A stretch of 64,000 nt of DNA from Chryseobacterium joostei (GCF_003815775.1 NZ_CP033926.1:3720001-3784000); one strand, 5' to 3'; counted from the stretch's first letter, positions 44,302 to 51,785 are shown. Made by a program: numbers and translations. Notes: generated from the letters alone by a model not told the origin.

Positions 44302-44328
44302 GTTAAACGCTAAAATTATTTTGATTTA
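44302..44328 (-). promoter_or_regulatory. Shared leader motif, copy 1 (before the HTH gene)
   Basis: On the minus strand TAAATCAAAATAATTTTA (44328-44311) followed by a GTTTAAC-type segment. The 18 bases are identical to those at 44676-44659. See the other copies. Confidence 0.5.
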
Positions 44329-44353
44329 AGCCCTCAATTAAGAGGGCTTTTTT
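44328..44353. terminator. Hairpin with T tract at the end of the minus-strand gene 44352-44633
   Basis: AAGCCCTC and GAGGGCTT pair perfectly around AATTAA. The run of six T lies on the plus strand, so as an intrinsic terminator it works best for plus-strand transcripts; on the minus strand it follows the stop codon but with a poor T tract. Confidence 0.7.
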
Positions 44354-44633
44354 AGATATTATCAAAAGCAATAACGCTATCAATTACTTCTTGTTGATTT
44401 GGCTCATCACTAAACCATTTAATCACAACCCAATCAGTTTCAGGATTATTAGGCAGTACGTTAAATGCATACACTATGTGCTTATTATCAACTGGGTTAT
44501 TTTCGTTTTTGTGCCATACATGATAACTGTCAGCCTCTTCTTTTGTGAGTCTATTTTTCTTTTTTGCTTCATCTATTGATAGCACTTCAATTTTAATTTT
44601 TTTACCATTGTTTTCAGTTGTGTAGGTTTTCAT
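44352..44633 (-). CDS. Hypothetical phage protein
   Basis: The 93-residue protein (KKIKIEVLSIDEAKKKNRLTKEEADSYHVWHKN, then ETDWVVIKWFSDEPNQQEVIDSV) is not assigned to a family. It is the third minus-strand gene of the island; it shares the leader type with its neighbours. Confidence 0.55.
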   Translation of the reverse strand: MKTYTTENNGKKIKIEVLSIDEAKKKNRLTKEEADSYHVWHKNENNPVDNKHIVYAFNVLPNNPETDWVVIKWFSDEPNQQEVIDSVIAFDNI

Positions 44634-44647
44634 AATTGATATTTTTA

Positions 44648-44676
44648 TTGTTAATATATAAAATTATTTTGATTTA
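44648..44676 (-). promoter_or_regulatory. Shared leader motif, copy 2
   Basis: TAAATCAAAATAATTTTA (minus strand 44676-44659) then TATATTAACAAT, ahead of the gene 44352-44633. The first three bases are the stop codon of the upstream gene. Confidence 0.5.
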
Positions 44677-44985
44677 GAAAGATCTCATTTTTTGATTGTA
44701 CATCCAAACAGGAGCGCATCCATTAACTACCATTGATTTTGGAAACCAAAGTAGGTTTTTTCTTCCGTAAAATTTAGGGCTTGCAGAAGTAACACCGTCA
44801 GCAGTGTAAACTTCAATAGCTACAGCTTTTTCAGTTTCTTTTACAATTTTTAAGCTAATATAAGCGGCATTTTCTTTAGCGAATTTCCAAGCTTTAATAA
44901 GTGCTGAAGATAAATCCATTGCGTATTCTTTAATCATCTTCCAAGCTGATTTAAATACTACTGATTTGTTGATTGTTGTTTTCAT
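44674..44985 (-). CDS. Hypothetical phage protein
   Basis: The 103-residue protein has VVFKSAWKMIKEYAMDLSSALIKAWKFAKENAAYI, a pattern of two helices with KxAW repeats common in small proteins of Bacteroidota mobile elements, and ends in KNLLWFPKSMVV. No defined function. Confidence 0.6.
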   Translation of the reverse strand: MKTTINKSVVFKSAWKMIKEYAMDLSSALIKAWKFAKENAAYISLKIVKETEKAVAIEVYTADGVTSASPKFYGRKNLLWFPKSMVVNGCAPVWMYNQKMRSF

Positions 44986-45000
44986 GATGTTTGATTTTAA

Positions 45001-45027
45001 TTGTTAAACTTTCTTGTTATTTTGATA
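45001..45027 (-). promoter_or_regulatory. Shared leader motif, copy 3
   Basis: ATCAAAATAAC (minus strand near 45026-45016) and TTTAACAAT follow the promoter of the gene 44674-44985. Similar bases in the same order appear in copies 1 and 2. Confidence 0.45.
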
Positions 45028-45030
45028 CTG

Positions 45031-45061
45031 TAAAGATACAATTAAATTTTGAATCACCAAA
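45031..45061 (-). promoter_or_regulatory. Promoter of the minus-strand gene 44674-44985
   Basis: On the minus strand TTTG (45061-45058) and TATCTTTA (45038-45031) have a 19-bp spacer, a near-consensus promoter. It would give a transcript starting near 45025 that reads through three minus-strand genes. Confidence 0.6.
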
Positions 45062-45156
45062 TATATTAGGTGAGATTATAGTAATTTAAACTGATTCTAA
45101 ATAAATAAAAAATATTAAAAAGTATTCCATATTATCCAGTATAAAAAAAGCGGGAA

Positions 45157-45477
45157 TTAACCCGCCGTTTTAAATTCTCTTTGCTTTCTAACTTGTATTG
45201 TACCTGGCGTTCTTAGTGAACTTGCCGCGTGTGTTACCTGCAATACTTCGTATATAGCTCTGTTTGTTACATAATATTCTCCTTTCATTGGTGGAGTGAT
45301 GAAGCAGTCAGTTGCAACAAATTCTTTAGTGTCATAGTCTGTGAAGATGAATTCACGTTCTAACCTAGTAGCTATAGAAGATTTGTGGCCATCAATTAAA
45401 TCATGAAGTTCATTAACAATTTCTTCTTTTGAATTAAGATTAAAAAGATCTAATAGGCTTTTTTTAAATGATTTCAT
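45157..45477 (-). CDS. Hypothetical phage protein
   Basis: The 106-residue protein starts MKSFKKSLLDLFNLNSKEEIV at 45477; a longer frame from 45510 would overlap the -7 box and is rejected. It ends REFKTAG. It is divergent from the XRE regulator across a complex operator, so it may be its main target. No family recognised. Confidence 0.55.
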   Translation of the reverse strand: MKSFKKSLLDLFNLNSKEEIVNELHDLIDGHKSSIATRLEREFIFTDYDTKEFVATDCFITPPMKGEYYVTNRAIYEVLQVTHAASSLRTPGTIQVRKQREFKTAG

Positions 45478-45497
45478 ATTGTTTGTTTTTGTTGATA

Positions 45498-45505
45498 CAA
45501 ATATA
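45498..45505 (-). promoter_or_regulatory. -7 element for the gene 45157-45477
   Basis: TATATTTG on the minus strand (45505-45498) matches the consensus and lies 21 bp before the start codon. The -33 region falls in the TAAATGTAA/TTACATTTA repeats. Confidence 0.5.
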
Positions 45506-45510
45506 TGCAT

Positions 45511-45584
45511 TAAATGTAAATAATTTAGAATTAAATTACATTTAGCGCTAATTTGTAATGATTATAAATTAGCGTAAAGTGTAA
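45511..45584. promoter_or_regulatory. Composite operator with 49-bp near-palindrome
   Basis: Arms 45536-45554 and 45566-45584 (19 bp each) match at 16 of 19 positions in inverted order around an 11-bp centre that includes TAATGATTA. The left arm contains the palindrome TTAGCGCTAA (45542-45551). An additional TAAATGTAA (45511-45519) is inverted at 45536-45544. The block lies exactly between the two divergent genes. Confidence 0.75.
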
Positions 45585-45613
45585 ATTAATTTTAATATAT
45601 CGGCTTTATATGT

Positions 45614-45621
45614 TATTTTTG
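45614..45621 (+). promoter_or_regulatory. -7 element of the XRE regulator gene
   Basis: TATTTTTG fits TAnnTTTG and lies 17 bp before the ATG, giving a nearly leaderless mRNA. No TTG is at the proper distance; the operator block is where -33 would be. Confidence 0.45.
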
Positions 45622-45637
45622 TGTTATATATTATAAT

Positions 45638-45883
45638 ATGCAATTGAGAATTAAAGAAGTCGCAAAAAGAAAGGGCTATACAATGGTAAGACTTTCTGAA
45701 ATACTTAAGTTAGATGCCACTACCATGAGTAGATATAATAGTGGGACTGTAGAGCCTCCTTTATCCAGATTGGAGCAGATAGCAAAAGAGCTTGATTGTG
45801 AAATTGTAGAGTTGCTACCAGTAGGTGAAAAGTTTGGTCATTGGGAAATTAACGGAGAATGGTTAGGTATAAGAAAAAAATGA
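45638..45883 (+). CDS. XRE-family transcriptional regulator
   Basis: The 81-residue protein has a full HTH_3 domain (residues 4-58: IKEVAKRKGYTMVRLSEILKLDATTMSRYNSGTVEPPLSRLEQIAKELDCEIVELL) and a short C-terminal stretch GHWEINGEWLGIRKK. It is a second regulator in the prophage, beside the S24 repressor, and probably binds the near-palindrome before it. Such pairs often control late or lysogenic gene sets. Confidence 0.9.
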   Translation: MQLRIKEVAKRKGYTMVRLSEILKLDATTMSRYNSGTVEPPLSRLEQIAKELDCEIVELLPVGEKFGHWEINGEWLGIRKK

Positions 45884-45916
45884 CCATACTACAATTTTAA
45901 CGAATAAATTTTTGAT

Positions 45917-45953
45917 AAAAGTCTTCTTAATTGGGGCTTTTATTTTTTTTTTT
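45917..45953 (+). terminator. Terminator after the XRE gene
   Basis: AAAAGTCT pairs with GGGGCTTTT (with G-T pairs), followed by a long T run. It starts 33 bp after the stop. Confidence 0.65.
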
Positions 45954-46160
45954 CAAATTTTGAACAATATGAAAAACAAATTGTTTGTCTAATTCATTTA
46001 ACATTTGTACATTTGTAATATAAGTTAGAATTTACTTTAAGTAAGTATGTTTAACTTATTGAAAATGTAAGTTATGTGGATTTAATAATTCTATATAAAT
46101 GTAAATGAAGCATGGTTATGAATATATAGTTTTATTTTAATGAAGTTGATTAATCTATTT
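45954..46160. other. AT-rich non-coding stretch
   Basis: No open frame or RNA gene is recognised in this part. It is strongly AT-rich, with short TTAACTTA/TAAGTTA inverted segments (46028-46075). It may hold a phage regulatory or packaging sequence. Confidence 0.4.
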
Positions 46161-46236
46161 TACACCAAGCACAGATGATGAGTGCGGTCGGGGTTGTGAG
46201 TTGGTTAGATGAGGGAGGGTGCTTGGTTTGTTTTTA
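46161..46236 (+). ncRNA. G-rich foldable block, candidate structured RNA or packaging site
   Basis: CCAAGCAC (46165-46172) is inverted as GTGCTTGG (46219-46226), enclosing 46 bases with 24 G and very few C, then TTTGTTTTT. The base composition is unlike all DNA around it. It could be a small RNA ending in a terminator or the cos/pac signal used by terminase, whose genes come next. Which of these it is cannot be settled from sequence. Confidence 0.4.
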
Positions 46237-46242
46237 CAAAGG

Positions 46243-46256
46243 TGTCGAATTCGACA
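46243..46256. promoter_or_regulatory. 14-bp perfect palindrome before the late genes
   Basis: TGTCGAATTCGACA is perfectly symmetric and the only such GC-bearing palindrome in the gap. It may be a binding site for a late-gene regulator or terminase. Confidence 0.5.
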
Positions 46257-46311
46257 GGTTTGATTTAATGCAGTAGGAACTATTTTTTTCATATTAATAT
46301 TTTGTGATTTG

Positions 46312-46346
46312 GTGTCCCGCTGCTGTAATAGGTAGCGAGTTTTTTA
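46312..46346 (+). terminator. Possible hairpin with T tract before the first late gene
   Basis: CGCTGCT and AGGTAGCG can pair with a small bulge, followed by AGTTTTTT. It ends 12 bp before the gene at 46358, so it would act as an attenuator of late transcription if real. Confidence 0.35.
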
Positions 46347-46357
46347 ATTTAAGGAGT

Positions 46358-46582
46358 ATGGAGACAAAAGAAAAAATAATTGAAAGAATTGCAAAGAGTA
46401 CTGGGCAATATTACGGAAAAGTAGAAGCTGATGTAAATTCAGTAATAAGTACGAATGCATCTCAAACTTTAAAGGAGCTAAGTGATGAGATGCGAAACAT
46501 TAAAATTAGTTTTCCACCATATAGAAGAGGAGGATCAAACTACACTAAACCTAAGAACCGAAAGAAAAAACCTAAATACTAA
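46358..46582 (+). CDS. Small basic hypothetical phage protein
   Basis: The 74-residue protein (KEKIIERIAKSTGQYYGKVEADVNSVI) has a basic tail (YTKPKNRKKKPKY). The ATG at 46358 is preceded by AAGGAGT, an unusually good Shine-Dalgarno for this phylum. A longer frame from 46304 is not supported. First gene of the late operon. Confidence 0.6.
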   Translation: METKEKIIERIAKSTGQYYGKVEADVNSVISTNASQTLKELSDEMRNIKISFPPYRRGGSNYTKPKNRKKKPKY

Positions 46583-46593
46583 ACTAATATTCT

Positions 46594-47160
46594 ATGGCAG
46601 AGGGAGTAGGCATAAGTAATACGCTAAACAGAGGCATTAATGATTTACCTGGTGAAATATGGGAGGATGTTCCGGGTTACAATGGTAAGTATCAAGTATC
46701 ACAATATTCAAGGGTTAAAAGCCTAATTAAAAAGAATCCAGTAATACTAAAAAAATCATTATCAGACGGTAAGCATAAAGTAGTTTTAATTGGTAAGTAT
46801 GGGAGACTTATATCTGAATGTGTGGACCGCCTTTGTGCCAGTGTTCATTTAAGACCGCCTTTAGAGAATGAAGTAATTTGTCATAAAGACGGAAATAAAT
46901 TAAATACTATCGTTGGTAATCTTAAGTGGATCACATGGCAAGAATCAAGGCAAAAAACCATTTTACATTATAGATCACGAAACATTAGGTTTAATTCGGG
47001 CAGCGAAAACGGAAGAGCAGTGATAAATGAAGCTATTGCAAGAGGTATAAGAGAAGAAAGGAATAAAGGGTTCACTTATTCTCAGATAGCGTTAAAATAC
47101 AAGGTTTCTGTAGGTATAGTACAAAGGGTTGTTCAAAACAGAACATGGAAAACACACTAA
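46594..47160 (+). CDS. NUMOD4-HNH endonuclease
   Basis: The 188-residue protein has a NUMOD4 motif (EIWEDVPGYNGKYQVSQYSRVKSL, residues 21-44), an HNH core with His97, Asn104 and Asn109 (CHKDGNKLNTIVGNLKWITW) and a C-terminal helix-turn-helix (residues 150-185, TYSQIALKYKVSVGIVQRVVQNRTW). This is the layout of phage homing-type HNH nucleases. HNH genes next to terminase can be needed for DNA packaging or be free-standing homing nucleases. Confidence 0.88.
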   Translation: MAEGVGISNTLNRGINDLPGEIWEDVPGYNGKYQVSQYSRVKSLIKKNPVILKKSLSDGKHKVVLIGKYGRLISECVDRLCASVHLRPPLENEVICHKDGNKLNTIVGNLKWITWQESRQKTILHYRSRNIRFNSGSENGRAVINEAIARGIREERNKGFTYSQIALKYKVSVGIVQRVVQNRTWKTH

Positions 47161-47166
47161 ACAATC

Positions 47167-47625
47167 ATGGCGTATTCAGAAGAGAGAAAGGATAAGATCT
47201 TCAAAAAGATTATATCAGAGATAGCAGATAAGGGAAAATCTCTAAGAGCTGTGTTAAGAGAAAAAGGAATGCCATCTTCAAGTACATTCTTCATTTGGTT
47301 AGAAGATGATGAATCTAAATCGAAACAATACGCGCGAGCGGTTGAAGTCCGTGCAGAGGGTATTTTTGATGAAATAATTGACATTGCAGAAAATAGTGAA
47401 AAAGATCAAACTCCATTTACCGGAATCAATGTAATAAAGAGAGATACTTTAAGGATAGACGCTCGTAAATGGATGCTTAGTAAAATGATGCCTAAAAAAT
47501 ATGGTGATAAGCTTGATATAACCTCTGATGGTGATAAGGTTTCCGGATCTATTCCTTTGGTTCTGGAAGATGGACGTTCTTATGAAGATTTGATTAAGGA
47601 GCTTAAAACAGATGAAGAGAGTTAA
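47167..47625 (+). CDS. Terminase small subunit
   Basis: The 152-residue protein has a helix-turn-helix region (LRAVLREKGMPSSSTFFIWLEDDESKSKQYARAVEVRAEGIFDEIIDIAEN) typical of phage small terminases, followed by RIDARKWMLSKMMPKKYGDKLDI, the closing family pattern. It recognises the packaging site and loads the large subunit. It overlaps the large subunit gene by 14 bp. Confidence 0.88.
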   Translation: MAYSEERKDKIFKKIISEIADKGKSLRAVLREKGMPSSSTFFIWLEDDESKSKQYARAVEVRAEGIFDEIIDIAENSEKDQTPFTGINVIKRDTLRIDARKWMLSKMMPKKYGDKLDITSDGDKVSGSIPLVLEDGRSYEDLIKELKTDEES

Positions 47626-49111
47626 GTACGGTATAACGGAGGTTTTTTTGAAGCATGATTTATACGCTTCCATGAGGATACGTCTATTCGATAAGGATGG
47701 ACGTGTTTTTATAGATAGTGGTGACGAGGCATTACCTACAAACGTATTTACCAGAATTCCTGCACAGAAATGGCTCGCAAACAATCTAATGACTTACGAG
47801 TCAGATTTGTTTTATGCTTATTGTAGTAAAGAAGATTACGGGGCTTTTCCAAGGTATAAGTATATAATTCACGAGGGATCTTCCAGAAGTTCTAAGAGTT
47901 GGAGTTTAGAAGAATGGGTATTAAGAGAGGCAGAAGATAATCCTAATTTGCACATAAACATATGGAGGGATTCAAGAGAGGCTCTTACTGATACTATTTG
48001 GAAAGATTTTAGGAAGCTTATTCCGTTGTCTGGAAGAAAGATGCGGATGAATAGAAATACGACTCCTATCGTATTTAAAAACGGTTCAATCATTTCGCCA
48101 AAAGGAGCAGATCAAACAAACGCTCACGGAACTACACAGGATATAGCATGGTTAAATGAGCCTTATAAAATTGGGGAGGATGAATTTGATCAAATAGATC
48201 AGCGTTCCAACCAGGTTATAATAGACATTAACCCAATTGGCTTATCATGGGCCGAGAAGCTCGTAAAGAATCCAAGATGTAAAGTAATTTACTCTACGTT
48301 TAGAAATAATCCATTTTGTCCGGCTGGCCAGAAAATGAAGATATTAGGTTATGAGCCTTGGGAATCCGGATCATATGAGGTTATTGATGGTAAGATAATG
48401 TATAAAGGTAAAGTAGTTACTGATACTAATCAACCGCCGGTACACAAGATAAACAAAGAGCGAAAAACTATTAATAAATACAAATGGATAGTTTACGGGC
48501 TTGGTTTAAAGGCTGAAAACCCTAGAAGAATACATCATAACTTCCATCCAATCACAAGGGAGTTTTACGATAGTCTTGATTTAATGGAGTTCATGGGGCT
48601 TGATTATGGATCTTCTTCACCGTCTGCATTGGTTAAGATTAAGTATGATGGAGATAGAACATTCTACATACTTCCATGCCTTTACAGGCCTATGAATAAA
48701 ATGAGGAATCCTTTAGGTGAAGAATTGATTGCTGCAGGTGCTGTAGTTGGAAATAAATCTATTGGTTGGGCTGATAGTTCTGATAATGATCCCGGAAGTG
48801 ATATGCCTTTAACAAATGGACTTAGAAAGAATTATAATCTAAATCTATTCAAGACGAATAAACCAACATATAAAGCGAGGTTCGATTTTATGAGTAATTG
48901 TATTTTCTATTACGTAGAAGATGCTGGACTAGACGACAAGGAAAATGGCTATGATGAAAAAGGGAAATTTGAATATGAGCTAGAAAGATACCAATGGGAG
49001 TATATAAACAATGTTCCAACCGGAAAGCCTTTAAAGAAAGATGATCACCATATGAACGCTACTGAGTACGGAGTTTGGGGGATTAAAGAATACTATGATA
49101 TACAATTATAA
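47612..49111 (+). CDS. Terminase large subunit
   Basis: The 499-residue protein has an ATPase domain with a Walker A variant HEGSSRSSKSW (near residue 93), Walker B-like IAWLNEP (near 182), and a C-terminal nuclease domain with GLDYGSSSPSALVKI (near 332) and further acidic residues. It belongs to the Terminase_3/PBSX-like group. It cuts phage DNA and drives it into the prohead. Start overlaps the small subunit. Confidence 0.93.
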   Translation: MKRVKYGITEVFLKHDLYASMRIRLFDKDGRVFIDSGDEALPTNVFTRIPAQKWLANNLMTYESDLFYAYCSKEDYGAFPRYKYIIHEGSSRSSKSWSLEEWVLREAEDNPNLHINIWRDSREALTDTIWKDFRKLIPLSGRKMRMNRNTTPIVFKNGSIISPKGADQTNAHGTTQDIAWLNEPYKIGEDEFDQIDQRSNQVIIDINPIGLSWAEKLVKNPRCKVIYSTFRNNPFCPAGQKMKILGYEPWESGSYEVIDGKIMYKGKVVTDTNQPPVHKINKERKTINKYKWIVYGLGLKAENPRRIHHNFHPITREFYDSLDLMEFMGLDYGSSSPSALVKIKYDGDRTFYILPCLYRPMNKMRNPLGEELIAAGAVVGNKSIGWADSSDNDPGSDMPLTNGLRKNYNLNLFKTNKPTYKARFDFMSNCIFYYVEDAGLDDKENGYDEKGKFEYELERYQWEYINNVPTGKPLKKDDHHMNATEYGVWGIKEYYDIQL

Positions 49112-49128
49112 TCAATAACAGATAAATT

Positions 49129-49416
49129 ATGAGTAATAAAAAGAGAATCAGCAACAAAAGAAAGAGAATTGATGAAAAAGCTTATTCAAAACGACTTAAG
49201 TTAGCTTGTCAATTAATGATTGAAATTCAAAGAAACGCTACAAATTCACTAAGAGGATTAGCTTTATTAGTTTCATCGTATTCCATTGGGGGATTGATAC
49301 CAAATAGTTTAGGTCGTGAGAAGATGGCAGATTCTCATGGGGATGAAATTATTATTCCTAAATTTGAAGTGAGACGACATCCATACCACTTGGATTCACA
49401 TAAACTAATACAATAA
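49129..49416 (+). CDS. Hypothetical protein between terminase and portal genes
   Basis: A 95-residue basic protein (KKRISNKRKRIDEKAYSKRLKLACQLMIEIQRNA) with no recognised domain. A strong terminator follows, so it closes the first late transcript. Confidence 0.55.
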   Translation: MSNKKRISNKRKRIDEKAYSKRLKLACQLMIEIQRNATNSLRGLALLVSSYSIGGLIPNSLGREKMADSHGDEIIIPKFEVRRHPYHLDSHKLIQ

Positions 49417-49422
49417 ATATAG

Positions 49423-49448
49423 CCACTGTTAACGCAGTGGTTTTTTTG
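49423..49448 (+). terminator. Terminator between terminase and portal genes
   Basis: CCACTG and CAGTGG pair around TTAACG, followed by TTTTTTTG. It lies 6 bp after the stop codon, so portal and later genes need their own promoter or read-through. Confidence 0.88.
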
Positions 49449-49488
49449 TTTATAAAGTATCCTCATAAGAACCACAATGACCAGTATT

Positions 49489-49496
49489 TATTTTTG
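49489..49496 (+). promoter_or_regulatory. -7 element before the portal gene
   Basis: TATTTTTG fits TAnnTTTG, 22-25 bp upstream of the portal start. No TTG occurs at the proper distance. Confidence 0.4.
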
Positions 49497-49510
49497 TTTC
49501 AAAATGAGGT

Positions 49511-50836
49511 TTGGTGGGTTTATTAAGAACTGTTGACAATGCAATTAAATCATGGGGAAAGAGTATTTTTTCCTCATATGAGCGATTAAATGACGGTACT
49601 CATGCTTATCATTTTGAACGTGAAGACTTCTTAAGTTATTTGGGTATAGGAAATCCTTACTATACACCATGTGAAAACCTTAAATCATATTATTTTGAAT
49701 GCTTCTTTCTTGCCGATTGTATAGACATCTATGTTGATACTTGTAATAGGGTTAGAATTATGGAAGTAGATAGTAAAGGAAATGAAGTTGTAGGCTCTGA
49801 ATATGTATCATTCTTGAATGAGCCAAACGGACTACAGAACATATCCGAATTCATCAGCGAGATGGTTATTAATACGCTTACTACGGGAATGTCAATACAG
49901 TATGGTAATTTCTTCAAGAATGGCAATCTAAAATCTGGAGCACAATTATTCAATGTAGATTTCAATAGACTTTCATTGCCTCGTGTAAAGAACCCATATC
50001 TACTAACCAATAAAGCTATTGGGGAATTAGTGGTAAAAGAGAAGTTGGAGGGTGTCGAGGAAAGACTTTTAAGCCTATATGAATTAGCATACTTCTACGA
50101 TAGGGTTCCAAAGCATGGATTCGCAGAGAAAGGATTTAATAGTAAGAATTTCTTTAACCCTACTTCTAGAATATTTCCTTTAATATCAAACTTACACACG
50201 CTTATAGCAGCACAAGAAACAATGGCTTATCTAAGTACAAGCCCTGTTAATTCTGTTTTGACTAAAGAGAAAAGCGATCATGCTCCAACGGCTGACGACC
50301 AAAAGGCAGATGCTGAAACTAAATTAAGCGGACGCGGAAAGTATGGAGCCGGAAGAGGTAAGATCGGAGATATAATTGTTACCAACTTACCATATAAGAA
50401 GCTTGATCTGACTAGAGATAATAAGAAGCTTCAAAATGTGGAAATGCAGATTAATTCAAAGGATAATATAAGAACTCGGTTTTCTATTCCTAAGGATTAC
50501 TTTGGAGATTCTACTTATGAGAATAAACAGACTTCTGAAGCCAGATTTACATTAGGTCCGGCTAAAACAATAACAGATAATTTCCTGAATACATTAACCA
50601 ATAAAAGTCCTGAATACTTTAAAAGGAAAGGCACTAGGCTTATTGGATCATATGATCATGTAGAAGCTGTAATTGAAACAACTAAAAAGGAAAAGAATGA
50701 TGGTTTGAAAAGCCGTGTTGAAGCTATATCAGGGTGTTTAGATGCTTTTGAAAAATATAAGTTAGTATTTCCTGGAATATCATACGACCAGTTTTTAATT
50801 AAAAATCAATTAACAGATTTCTTTAAACAGAACTAA
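49511..50836 (+). CDS. Phage portal protein
   Basis: The 441-residue protein has the layout of HK97-type portals: an N-terminal helical part, a central FLNEPNGLQNISEFISEMVINTLTTGMSIQYGNFF region, SNLHTLIAAQETMAYLSTSPVNSVL (clip/stem helices) and RTRFSIPKDYFGDSTYENKQTSEARFTLG near residue 325. It forms the dodecameric DNA channel. The start is TTG (49511) or GTG (49514); no ATG fits, and an AGG is 5 bp upstream of the GTG. Confidence 0.85.
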   Translation: MVGLLRTVDNAIKSWGKSIFSSYERLNDGTHAYHFEREDFLSYLGIGNPYYTPCENLKSYYFECFFLADCIDIYVDTCNRVRIMEVDSKGNEVVGSEYVSFLNEPNGLQNISEFISEMVINTLTTGMSIQYGNFFKNGNLKSGAQLFNVDFNRLSLPRVKNPYLLTNKAIGELVVKEKLEGVEERLLSLYELAYFYDRVPKHGFAEKGFNSKNFFNPTSRIFPLISNLHTLIAAQETMAYLSTSPVNSVLTKEKSDHAPTADDQKADAETKLSGRGKYGAGRGKIGDIIVTNLPYKKLDLTRDNKKLQNVEMQINSKDNIRTRFSIPKDYFGDSTYENKQTSEARFTLGPAKTITDNFLNTLTNKSPEYFKRKGTRLIGSYDHVEAVIETTKKEKNDGLKSRVEAISGCLDAFEKYKLVFPGISYDQFLIKNQLTDFFKQN

Positions 50837-50837
50837 G

Positions 50838-50963
50838 ATGAGAGCGAAAAGTTTAAAAGCTATTAATAAAGCATTGGAGGGAAAGAATATAGATCCAGTT
50901 TTAAAAGCTGATCTGGAAAAGAAGCGAGAAATACTTTCAAAAAATAAAGTTGTAAAGAAATGA
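50838..50963 (+). CDS. Small lysine-rich ORF between portal and protease genes
   Basis: A 41-residue frame (MRAKSLKAINKALEGKNIDP) that starts 1 bp after the portal stop and ends in an ATGA overlap with the next gene. Basic, helical. Coupling supports that it is real. Confidence 0.5.
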   Translation: MRAKSLKAINKALEGKNIDPVLKADLEKKREILSKNKVVKK

Positions 50964-51784
50964 TAGTAGTAAAAGAATTTCCAAACAAGCAATTTGTTGA
51001 TAAGGAAGAACTATTTAAGTCCCTTTCTTCAAATAAAGAATTGCTTAAATCTCAGAAGAAGTTACAAATTAAAGAAACAGATTCTATCGCTTATTCTTTT
51101 GCTGTCAATGAAAAGAATGAGGCTATTAAAACAGGAGAAATTAACGTTGAAGAAATCAATGTTCTTAACGTTAAAATTGTTGTTAACTCATGTAACATTT
51201 TTGACTCACATTCTGATGTATCAGTAGATAGTAGTTGGAATAGAACTGTAAAGAACGCAAAGAGGGTTCTTCTACTGGAAGCTCATAAAGCACAATTTGA
51301 TAAAATCATTTCTGATGAAATAGAATTGAAAGTTGAGTCTATTAGTTGGAAAGATTTAGGCTTTGAATATGACGGGAAAACCGAATGCTTGGTTTTCTAC
51401 GCTAAAATAAGAAAAGACCGTAACCCTTTCATGTTTGAACAATACGCAAAGGGATATGTAAAAGAACATTCTGCAGGCTTAAGATATATTCAAATTGATT
51501 TAGCTATCAATTCAGAAGCAGAATGGAATAAAGAAGAAAAAGAGGTGTGGGATAAGTACTACCCTAAAATTGCAAACAAGGAAGATGTTGATCAATATGG
51601 TTACTTCTGGGCTGTAATAGAACAGCAGATAAGAGAGGGAAGTGCTGTAGTTTTCGGATCTAACTTCGCGACACCTACTATGTCAGTTGAACCCGTTACA
51701 GACACTTCAACAAAAACGGACCCGGTTACATCCACTCCACCAAGTGAAACAAAAACAATTACTAATCTAAACCTATTTATTTAA
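50960..51784 (+). CDS. Predicted prohead maturation protease
   Basis: The 274-residue protein lies between portal and capsid. It shows SHSDVSVDSSWNRTVKNAKRVLLLEAHK (about residues 90-120, candidate catalytic His) and later EHSAGLRYIQIDLAI (candidate Ser), which match the order of H and S motifs in phage S78/U35-type prohead proteases. The C-terminal 45 residues are Thr/Pro-rich and may be a scaffold-like extension. Assignment rests on motif order and place. Confidence 0.65.
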   Translation: MIVVKEFPNKQFVDKEELFKSLSSNKELLKSQKKLQIKETDSIAYSFAVNEKNEAIKTGEINVEEINVLNVKIVVNSCNIFDSHSDVSVDSSWNRTVKNAKRVLLLEAHKAQFDKIISDEIELKVESISWKDLGFEYDGKTECLVFYAKIRKDRNPFMFEQYAKGYVKEHSAGLRYIQIDLAINSEAEWNKEEKEVWDKYYPKIANKEDVDQYGYFWAVIEQQIREGSAVVFGSNFATPTMSVEPVTDTSTKTDPVTSTPPSETKTITNLNLFI

Positions 51785-51785
51785 A

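Noticed and set aside
45884..46357. tRNA, tmRNA or CRISPR in the 474-bp gap
   Set aside because: No cloverleaf, no repeated spacer units and no tmRNA tag frame were found; only the G-rich block and palindrome are notable.
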